Origin: Chitinophagaceae bacterium
Lineage (GTDB): Bacteria; Bacteroidota; Bacteroidia; Chitinophagales; Chitinophagaceae
Direction: 5' to 3'
DNA length: 43,938 nt
NCBI GenBank assembly: GCA_947447825.1
Contig: CANFLL010000029.1
Location: 1 to 43,938 of the forward strand
Shown here: positions 16,135 to 27,000 of the stretch, one piece after another
Layout of the letters: each line of letters starts with the position of its first letter
Position numbering within the stretch: the stretch's first letter is position 1
The notes under the pieces: model-generated
Seen by the model: the letters and a program-made list of their open reading frames with translations, nothing else
Databases searched by the model: none
What the model was told of the DNA's origin: nothing
Made by a program: the position numbers and the translations under genes

Positions 16135-17784
16135 ATGGTTGCTAGAATATATAAATTAGTGTTATTAATTTTTTTGCTGTTTAATTGCACTTTTAGTGAG
16201 GCAGCTTCTGATAAGTTTCTATTAGTTGATACTACCATAAACCCTCCATTAATAATAGATAGTTATAATGATAGCTTCTACAACTCTGTGTTGGAAGCCG
16301 CCTCCAGCATTGCTCAACCCTATTTGTTGCATCAGGGCTTTTATACTATGCAAGGAGTAACCGTTAGTGGAAGCTCGATACTATATAATGGTGTAACCTA
16401 TCCTGTTTCTGAAAGTTACTTTAATCCTGGCACAGGTTACTACATTGCTTCTTCGTCTTATGCCCAATATGGAATTAGTAATTTTTCGACAATATGGCCT
16501 ACTCGATGTCCTAATGCTTTTTACGATTCCTCAACCCATACTTTTTTTTCTAAAATTGATTGTGTAGGTTTTGGTACTAGGTTGCTTTCGGTTGTGGGAG
16601 GAAAAACATCTAGCACCAATGCCTACCTAAATTTGATTAAGGTTATTAAAGCAAATAATGTTGCGCCCATTGCTTCAAAAGGATTTGTAGCCATGGCATA
16701 TCAATTTGCCGTAGATTTTCCTACCATTAAATCAACTGCTAAACCAGGATGGACTTACGTTTCGGGAAATGTGTGCGATGTGAAAGTGATTGATGGATAT
16801 AATCATGTGTTGCAGAGTGCTGTGGGGACTTACAATGGTGTTAGGAAAGGTGGGTTTGCACTTTGCCAGCCTGGAGACGTTTTGGCTTTTGGTTATGATT
16901 CATCTGCTTCTGCAAATGGTCACTTTATGATTTTGGATAAGGAGCCTCAATTATTGAATGCATCTACTCTTCAAACTTATTATCCAAAGGCCACTGCTGC
17001 AAAGGTGAAAGCATTTGCTACTGCCCACAAAGTTTATGCTGTTAGCGTTATTGATGATTCGGGAAAGAATGCGCACTTTTTTGATTCTAGAACAAGTTAC
17101 AGTGGCATTGGGCATGGAACTGTTTTGATTGTTGCCGACACCGCTGATGATGCCCCAGTTGGTTTTATCTTTTCTCCATCAACTAATATCTCCTATTCTC
17201 CCATTGATACATCCCATTGTTATGCCATTTCGGTGGGCAGATATGTAAGTTCGGCACAATTGCCTGTTTCGCTTACTTCATTTGTGGCTACAGAAAATGA
17301 GAAAATTGTTTCGTTAGATTGGCAAACAGCAGAGGAGATGAATGTAGATAAGTTTCAGATAGAGCGAAGTGGAGATGGAAAAACTTTTGCAGTAATAGGT
17401 TCTCAAAATTCAATAGGCGTTGGAAATAATAATTATCATTTCATAGATTATGCTCCATTGGAAGGGAATAATTACTACCGGATAAAGATAAATAATAAGG
17501 ATGGTTCTGGTATATATAGTAAGGTATATGAAATTGTAAGGAAAAATACCAAGTCTAGGATTTTGTACCCTAACCCAACAAAAGATGTGATAAACATTGT
17601 GGGTAGTGATGTTAGGCAAATTGTTGTGGTTGACAAATTAGGGAGAGTGGTTTTGTTGAAGTTGATAAAAGATAATTCTAATATTCATACTATTAATTTA
17701 GAGAATCTTCCTAGTGGTAGTTATTATGTTCGTTTGCTTAATAAACTGGGAAATCAGGAAGAGACAGGATTTATTAAATATTAG
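16135..17784 (+). CDS. Secreted protein with NlpC/P60-like N-domain and T9SS sorting domain
   Basis: 549 residues. Residues 1-24 are a signal peptide ('LVLLIFLLFNCTFSEAA'). The middle region has two blocks that look like a papain-fold amidase: 'KIDCVGFGTRLL' with Cys143, and 'CQPGDVLAFGYD' followed by 'NGHFMILDK' with His263. This order and spacing (Cys at a helix start, a PGD turn, then His on a strand) recall NlpC/P60 or CHAP hydrolases, but the match is divergent and the activity is inferred. From about residue 380 ('LPVSLTSFVATENEKIVSLDW') comes a fibronectin-like module common before T9SS tails. The C-terminus 'ILYPNPTKDVINIVG' to 'GSYYVRLLNKLG' is a type A sorting domain, so the protein should be exported by T9SS and attached to the surface or released. 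Confidence 0.83.
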   Translation: MVARIYKLVLLIFLLFNCTFSEAASDKFLLVDTTINPPLIIDSYNDSFYNSVLEAASSIAQPYLLHQGFYTMQGVTVSGSSILYNGVTYPVSESYFNPGTGYYIASSSYAQYGISNFSTIWPTRCPNAFYDSSTHTFFSKIDCVGFGTRLLSVVGGKTSSTNAYLNLIKVIKANNVAPIASKGFVAMAYQFAVDFPTIKSTAKPGWTYVSGNVCDVKVIDGYNHVLQSAVGTYNGVRKGGFALCQPGDVLAFGYDSSASANGHFMILDKEPQLLNASTLQTYYPKATAAKVKAFATAHKVYAVSVIDDSGKNAHFFDSRTSYSGIGHGTVLIVADTADDAPVGFIFSPSTNISYSPIDTSHCYAISVGRYVSSAQLPVSLTSFVATENEKIVSLDWQTAEEMNVDKFQIERSGDGKTFAVIGSQNSIGVGNNNYHFIDYAPLEGNNYYRIKINNKDGSGIYSKVYEIVRKNTKSRILYPNPTKDVINIVGSDVRQIVVVDKLGRVVLLKLIKDNSNIHTINLENLPSGSYYVRLLNKLGNQEETGFIKY

Positions 17785-18063
17785 CTTGGTTTGTTTAAGG
17801 TTTTTAAGGTGTCCTTAATTTAATTTTGACGACTACATTTAAATGGAATTTAAAAAATTATGTTAACATAGTGCAAGAGTTTTAATATAAATCATCCTAT
17901 TAAGCTTGAATTGTGCGTTCTTTGCCGAATTATTTTGAAGTTTAGTTAATTAAAAATAACATTTGCGAACTATTTTAAGATAATTCATTAAACGTAAACA
18001 ATAAATCGTTGTCATTAGGCAGCATTAGAATAAAATACATCATCTAACGTAAAACTTGAAAAT

Positions 18064-21000
18064 ATGAAATTCAGATTTCTACTCGCTTTTGTCATTACAG
18101 TTTTTAGCCTTTGTAGCTACGGTCAAACCAAGTCACTGTATTTTGTGAATGGTACATCACAAAAATTTAGTATTTGTGAAAACTCTCCGGGGTTTGACTT
18201 TACTAACTATCTGACTGCTTATGATACTTCTACTGGTGTTTTTCTTTCCTACACACCATTAAGTGAAACGCAAAATGGAAGTTTTGCAAATCTCCCTCAT
18301 ACCTATAAAAACTCGTCTCATGTATTCACTCCTACCACAACAACCTATGTGCCTCCCGCTAATTTTTCTGGAACGGATGTATTTACTATTCAGGTAAGTG
18401 ATGGAGTTCATACGGCAACTACTACTTTCACGGTTACCATTAATCCACTACCTACTGTTTCTGCTATCTATGGTAACACTATTTCATGCGGAAGTGGAAT
18501 AAACTCTTTAACTAATGCTACAAGTAATGGAATATGGAGTAGCGATAATACAGTTGTATGTAAAGTGGATAGTTTGACAGGAGATGTTACGCCTGGTGCT
18601 GCTGGAACTGCCAATATTGGTTACACTGTTACAAGCACAATTACTGGATGTTCAAATACTGTTACCACCCCATTTGTAGTTAGTGGGCCTCCTACTAACA
18701 TTGCTAATATAGGCTTAGCTACGGGTAGCTCTGCTTCTATTTGTGTTGGTTCAACAACCACATTTACCGATGCAACAGCTGCTCCTACTGGTGGTTTTGC
18801 ATATTGGAAAAGTTCTAATACAGCTAGAGCCACTATAGATAGTTTAACTGGTGTGATTACAGGTGTTTCAGCCGGTAACGCAACGATTAGCTATATTGTA
18901 ACAAATGTATATGGATGTAGTGCAAATAAAACTAGAACTGTGACAGTTACTGCTGCTCCTGCTGTTGATACCATTTCCTATACCACTAAAAAAGTTTGCG
19001 TTGGGTCTTCAATTACGCTTTCTAATGCAGCGGCTTTCTCAAGAACTGCAACTGTTACTTGGACTACTAGCAATGCAAATGCGACAACTGCTGTTACAGG
19101 ATTTTTCCCGTATACTGCTTCTGTAACTGGTGTTTCTGCTGGAACAGACTCCATCTATTTTAATTACACTAATGGAGGTTGTACGGCAACAGCAGCTTTG
19201 CTTATTACTGTTAACCCATTGCCACAAGTAGGTGCAATTACTGGGCCTACTTCAATATGTCAATATAACACCGCACAATTATCAGATACAACCCCTAAGG
19301 GTGTTTGGACAAGTAATAGAACGGCAATTGCAACCATCAATTCTTCAACTGGATTGCTTACAGCTTTAACGCCGGGTAGAGCTCAAATTACTTATAGTGT
19401 TACAAATAGTTTTGGTTGTGTTGGTACTGCAACTGTAATTGATACGGTAAACGCTAGTGCTGTTGTTTATCCTATAACTGGAACAAACAGTATTTGTATT
19501 GGTTCCTCAACCCAGCTAGCTGATAATACGATTGGTGGTGTTTGGTCTGTAAGTGACAGTAAGGTAGCAACTATAGATAATACAGGTAAATTAACTGGTA
19601 AGGCAACAGGAAATGATACAGTTTCTTATACTTACACAACAGCTGGCGGTTGTACCCAAGTGGTTACTTTCCCAATTACTGTTGCTTCGAGTGTGGTAGT
19701 TGCACCAATATCTGGAGTATCTAGTATCTGTTTAAACAATACGACACAATTAACCGATGCATCTGTAGATCCTTCTGCTACTTGGAGTAGTAGTGATCCA
19801 ACAATTGCAGTAGTTGATAATCTTGGTAACATCACAACTATTCAAGCAGGGGTGGTAACTATTAGTTACACAATTGGTACTGGTAGTTGTAGTGGAACTG
19901 CATTAAAAAACTTTATTGTTTATGGTTTGCCAGGTATTGGTAACAATAGTGTTGCTGCTGGTGATACATCTATTTGTACTGGAAGTACGTTTAAATTAAC
20001 TAATGATAGCACGGGTGGGGTTTGGAGTTCAAGTGCTTCGTTTGCTTCAGTAGATACTGCTGGTGTTGTTAGTGGTCTTTCTTCGGGAAGTACTGTAATT
20101 ACGTATAGTATCACTGATAAGAATGGTTGCTACAGCTCTGCATCAACAACAGTTACAGTAAATCCTTCTCCTGCAACTTTCAAAATTGCGGGTTCTAATT
20201 CTACTTGTTTAAGTGGTGTTAACGGATTGAGCATATCTGTGCCAAACGTTACAACTGCTTGGCAGGTTAGTAATAAATCAATAGCTACACTATCTAATTA
20301 TGGTAATGCGCAAAGCACCACTTTAATTGCCAATAAAACCACTACTGGTCAAACAACAGTTTATTGTACTGTAAAGCTGGGTCAGTGTTCTAGAACAGAT
20401 TCATTAACTGTAACTGTGAATAAGGCGTTGGTAATGGCACCAATTGTTGGGGCTGACAATCTTTGTTTGGGTAGTACTTCTACTTTCACTGATTCAACTA
20501 ATAGTGGAACCGTAACTTGGTCTATTACAGGAGGAACTGGTAGTGCTTCTATTTCTGGAGGAGTAGTTACACCAGTAACCGTGGGTACTGCAACCATTAA
20601 CTATGCAATTAATGCAGGCGTTGGTTGTAGTGGTACAGTTAGTAAAACAGTAATGATTAATGCTTTGCCTGTTGTTGCTGCAATAACAGGGTCTTCAACA
20701 ACTTGTGCGGGGTCTACTTATACCTATACAAATGCTACTACTGGTAATGGTGGAGTTGGACTTTGGACTAGTTCGAACACTGCTTCTGCAACCATTGATT
20801 CATCAACTGGGGTTTTAAATGCAATTGCTGCTTCCAGAAACTCAATTATCATCAGGTATAAATATACTAGTGCAGTAGGTTGTTCTGCAACCAGTGCTGG
20901 TTTCCCAATAACTGTTCAAGCAGGTTTTGGACTTCAACCTAATAACACCACAATTGCTTCTTTATGTGCTGGTAGTAGTTTTACATTTGGTAACCGTACT

Positions 21001-24000
21001 TCTGGCGGAACATGGTCAAGTTCAAACACTAATGTTGCTACTGTAAATAGTACTACTGGTGCTGTAACTGCTGTTGCTTCTGGATCAACAATCATTCAAT
21101 ATCAACTTGGTGGTGGAGGCTTCTGTGCTGCCGTAGCAAACAGTCCATTAACTGTAGTTCCTGTTCCGGTAGCGGTAGCTACTACAGGAGATAGCGTTCT
21201 TTGTGTAGGTCAAAACACACAGTTATACAATGCTTCTCCAGTTCCTACTAATGGAACAGCGGTTTGGAGTAGTAGTGATCCTACTGTTGTTAAAGTAAAT
21301 GCAACTGGTTTTGTAACTGCAGTTGGTGCAGGTACAGCATCAATATACTATACGCTTACAAACCCTAAAGTAAGTGTATCAACTTGTACTTCAATTGCTA
21401 CAAAAAACTTTACTGTTAATTATAACCCAGTTGTTCCTAGCATTGTTGGTAATGGAAGCACTATTTGTGTGGGCAATACTTTAGCGTTGAGTGATACCAC
21501 AAGCGGTGGTATATGGGGCGTAAATGATACAACTATCGCAACAATATCTTCTACAACTGGTTTGGTAACGGCCGTTAAGGGTGGTAATGTAATATTTACT
21601 TATACGGTAGAAAATGGCAAAACAGGTTGTAATACAACCGTGTTTGGTAATGGTACAATTATAGATCTACCTGTAATTGGTGCAATTCAAGGAAACAACA
21701 TCACTTGTGTTGGTCAACAGTCTCAATTGTCTAATGTTACTACACAAGGTGTTTGGGGAAGTTCTGTTCCTAGTGTTGCAACGGTAAGTTCTACAGGTTT
21801 GGTTTCTCCACTTTCAGAAGGAACAACTATAATCAGTTATACTTATACAAATCCGACTTATGGTTGTGTAAATTCAGCAACTGACACATTAAGTGTTAAT
21901 CCTGTTCCTGTCGTTGGACCTGTAACTGGTAATTCAACAATTTGTAACGGTAGCTTACTCACAGTTGCAGACTCTTCCGTAACAGGTAGTTGGTCTAGTT
22001 CAAATACAAATATTGCAACGATAGACAGTGCTGGTACAGTAACTCCTATTGCTCCAGGAAAGGATACGATTGCTTATACAGTTACGTTCCCTGTTACTAA
22101 TTGTAGCACAAAACAAATATTACCTATCACTGTAAATGCAACACCAGTAGCTTCTTTTACTGTAAACAATACATCACAGTGCTTGAGTGGTAACTATTTT
22201 ACATTTACAAACACAAGCACATTGAGTGCAGGGTCATTCACAAGTGTTTGGACTATCGATGGAAAAACGTTTATAACAACAAATCCTTCTTGCTCATTTA
22301 CAGCTGCGGGTACTTATACCATTAAATTGGTTGTTTCTAGCGGTACAGGTTGCGCAGACAGTTCTACACAGACTGTGACAGTTAATCCTCAATCCAATGT
22401 TGGATTCACTATTAATAATAATAGTCAATGTTTAACTGGCAACAACTTTGTCTTTAATAATACATCTACTATTAGCTCTGGTTCTGCATCTTACAGTTGG
22501 AGTTTTGGTGATAACAGCAAAACTGTTTCAACACTTAATCCTACTTATACTTATGCATCCTCTGGAACTTTCAATGTTGTTTTAACTTCTACTTCTAGTT
22601 TTGGTTGTTCAGATAGCATTTCTCAAAGTGTAACTTTAATTGCAAATGTTTCCCCTGCTGTTTCTGTTAAAGCTTCTTCTACTAGCATTTGTACAGGTTC
22701 TAGTGTAACCTTTACTGCAAGTGCTACAAATGGTGGTGCAACTCCGGCTTTCGAATGGTTTAAAAATGGCATCAGTGTTGGAACAGGAACTTCATACAGT
22801 GATAATGCTATTAATAATGGAGATTCTATCTATAGTGTCATCACAACTAATGCCACTTGTTACACTTCTCTTACTGCAAAAAGTAATAAGGTTGTAATTG
22901 CAGTAGCTCCTTATGTTCTTCCTAGTGTTACTATTAGCAATCCCTCTACAACAATCTGTTCTGGTTCAAGCGTAACATTCACTGCTTCTGCAACAAATGG
23001 TGGGTCAGCACCTACTTATCAATGGACTGTAAATGGTGTGAATGTAGGTACAGGTGCTACTTATACTTCGAGTGCTTTCGCTGATAAAGATATTGTTGCT
23101 ACAACACTTAATAGCACAGCTAGTTGTGTTCTGGCTAGAAACGTAAATAGTAATACTGTTACTTTATCTGTTAAAACATCAACAAGCTCTACAACAAACT
23201 ATTCAATCTGTGCTGGTACATCTTATACCTTTAATGGTATAACTCATGACAGTGCAGGCACTTATGTTTCTCATCTTACAAACTCTGTAGGTTGTGATAG
23301 CACTGCTACATTAATATTGGCCATTAAATCTGCGACTTCTTCTACTACTAAAGCAAGTGTTTGTAATGGTGATTCTTATTCTTTCAATGGTAATAATTAC
23401 AAAATAGCGGGTAGTTACACTATTCATTTAATAAATGCAAATGGTTGTGATAGTGCAGCAATTTTGATATTGACTGTTAATCAACCTTCTTCATCAAAAA
23501 CTTCAATTTCTGCATGTTCTAGCTATTCTTGGAATGGAACTACTTACACTAAGGGTGGAACTTACACCTACAGTACAAAAAATGCGGTTGGTTGTGATAG
23601 TACTGCTACTTTGATTCTTACAATCACTCAACCTTCAGCTTCAACAACTAGCATAACAGCTTGTAGTAGCTACACTTGGAACGGTTCTACCTACACAAAG
23701 GGTGGTAGCTACACTTATGTTACAAAGAACGCAGTTGGTTGTGATAGTACAGCAACTTTAATCCTTTCAATCAACCAACCTTCTACTTCTACAACTAGTA
23801 TTACTTCTTGTAGCAGTTACAATTGGAATGGAACTATATACACTAAGAGCGGTTCTTACATCTATAGCACAAAGAATGCAGTAGGTTGCGATAGTACAGC
23901 AACTTTAATTTTAACCATTACTCAACCTTCTACTTCCACTTCTAGTATTACAGCTTGTAGCAGTTATACTTGGAATGGTACAACCTACACTAAGGGTGGA

Positions 24001-27000
24001 ACTTACACATACTCAACTAAGAATGCTGTGGGATGTGATAGCACTGCAACATTAAAATTAATTATAACCCAACCTACTACTTCTTCCACAAGTATAATTG
24101 CTTGTAGCAGTTATACTTGGAATGGTATTACTTACACGAAGAGTGGTACTTACACTTATACCACTACTAATGCTGTAGGATGTGATAGTACTGCTACTTT
24201 AGTATTAACAATCAACCAGCCATCTATTTCTTCTACAAGTATTACAGCATGTAGCAGTTATACTTGGAACGGCAAAACGTATATTAAGAGTGGTAGCTAC
24301 ACCTATATTACAAAGAATGCTTTAGGTTGTGATAGTACTGCTACTTTACTATTGACAGTAAATTATCCTTCTACATCTACTACCAGCATTGCAGCATGTA
24401 GCAGTTATTCTTGGAATGGTACAACCTATACGAAGAGTGGTACTTATACTTACTTGACAAAGAATGCTGTAGGATGTGATAGTACAGCAACTTTACTATT
24501 AACGGTTAATTATCCTTCTACTTCTGTAACAAAAGCAAGTATTTGTATCGGAACTTCTTATGCCTTCAATGGTAAATCGTATGATTCTGCAGGTACTTAT
24601 GTAGCTCATTTAACGAATTCAGTTGGTTGTGATAGTGCTGCTACTTTGATAGTAACGTTGAAATATCCTAGCACATCTATTACTCTTGCTAGCATTTGTG
24701 CAGGAACAACATACACATTCAATGGTAAGTCTTATGATTCTGCTGGCTCTTATGTAGCGCATCTTACAAATTCAGTTGGATGTGATAGTTCTGCAACTTT
24801 AGTATTAACTGTTAACCCATTAACTGCTTCTACTACTAAAATTAGCATTTGTCCTAGTGCATTACCATACACTTGGAATGGTTTAACATTTACAGGTGCT
24901 GGTACTAAAATAGTTCATCTAACAAATAGCAATGGTTGTGATAGTTCTGCAACATTAGTGTTGTCAATTAAACAACCAAGTAGTTCAACTACTAAACTAA
25001 GTATCTGTTCTAGTGCTTTGCCTTATTCTTGGAATGGCTTGTCATTCACGGGTGCGAGTTCATTAACTGCACATTTAACAAATGCGGATGGTTGTGATAG
25101 TGCTGCTACTTTAATATTGACTGTTAACCCAATTACAACGTCGACTACCACATTAAGTATCTGTCCTAGTTCATTACCTTACTCTTGGAATGGTATAACA
25201 TTTACTGCTGCTGGTTCAAAATCTGCTCATTTAACAAATAGTAATGGTTGTGATAGTGTCGCTACTTTGGTATTATCTCTTCTTCCTACAAGTACTTCTA
25301 CCACTACTGCTAGCATTTGTATTGGTTCTTCATATTCATTTAATGGTAAAAATTATGATAGTACAGGGACATACATTGCTCATCTTACAAACTCAGTAGG
25401 TTGTGACAGTGCTGCAACTTTAGTGTTAACAGTTAAGGCTGCTACAACATCAAATACTATAGCTAGTGTATGTGCTGGCAATGGTTACAATTTTAACGGA
25501 ACTATTTATGATAGCACTGGTTCTTACACTGTTCATTTAACTAATGCAGTAGGTTGTGATAGCGTTGCTAAATTGGTATTAACAGTTAAATATCCTACTG
25601 CTTCTATTACTTCTGCAAGTATTGATTCTGGTAAAACCTACACATTTAATGGTATAGTTTACAGTTCAGCAGGTACTTATGTCGCTCATTTAACAAACAG
25701 TGTAGGTTGTGATAGTGTTGCTAAGTTGATTCTTACTGTTATTAATCCAACATCTTCAACTACAAGTGCTAGTATTTGTGCAGGAAGCAGTTACCTATAT
25801 GGTGGAAAATTGTATGATTCTGCTGGTACATATATTTATCATTTCACAAATGCTGCTGGGGGTGATAGTACAGCTACATTGATTTTGACTTTAAATAAGG
25901 CAACTTCATCAATTACTTCTGCAAGTACTTGTGCTGGTACAGGTTACATATTCAACGGAACTAGTTATGATAGTGCAGGAACATACATAACTCATTTAAC
26001 CAACAGTTTAGGATGCGACAGTGTAGCTACTTTGGTTTTAAGCGTTAAATATTCTACTTCATCAATTACAAAGGCTAGTATATGTATAGGAAGTTCTTAT
26101 ACATTCAATGGCTCTATTTATTCTGCTGCGGGTACTTATAATACTCATTTCACCAGTGCATCAAACTGTGATAGTGTTGCTACTTTAATCTTGTCTATTA
26201 ATGACACCGTCTCTTCTGTAACAAAAGCAACTATTTGTGCTGGAAGTTCTTACACATTCAACGGTTCAAGCTATGACAGTGCTGGTATCTATGCTTCGCA
26301 TCTTACTAGTTCAACAGGTTGCGATAGTGTTGCTAGATTGGTTTTATCTATAAATTATCCAAGTGTATCTACTACAACAGCCAGTATCTGCTCAGGAAGT
26401 TCTTACAACTTTAACGGAATGGTTTATGATAGTGCAGGTACATACACTACTCATTTAACTAATTCTGTTGGTTGTGATAGCGTTGCTACCTTAATATTGA
26501 AATTGAATAAGACAAGTCAAACAATCACTAATGTTAGTATTTGTTCTGGTAGTTCTTACACATTCAATGGTGTAACTTATGATAGTACAGGTGCATATAC
26601 GTCACATTTTGTAAATTCTGTAGGTTGTGATAGTGCTGTAACCTTAAACTTAAAAGTTAATTACCCTAGCACCTCTTCTACAACTGTTGCCATTTGTTCT
26701 GGTAGTACTTACTACTTCAACGGTTCGGTGTATGATACTGCCGGTGCTTATGTTACTCACCTTACCAGTTCAACAGGTTGTGATAGTATAGCTACTTTGA
26801 TATTAAAAGTTAATGCTGCTGTTTCATCTTCTACAACTGCTACTATTTGTTCAGGAAGTTCTTATACCTTCAATGGTACTACTTACGATAGCGCTGGAAC
26901 TTATGTGGCTCACCTACTAAGTGCCACCAACTGTGATAGCGTTGCTACTTTATTGTTGACAGTAAATAAGAGTTCTTCTTCTATTACAAACGCTACTATC

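Noticed and set aside
18621-20597. Several antisense open frames inside the giant repeat gene
   Set aside because: They arise from the Thr/Ser-rich codons of the plus strand and recur with the repeat.
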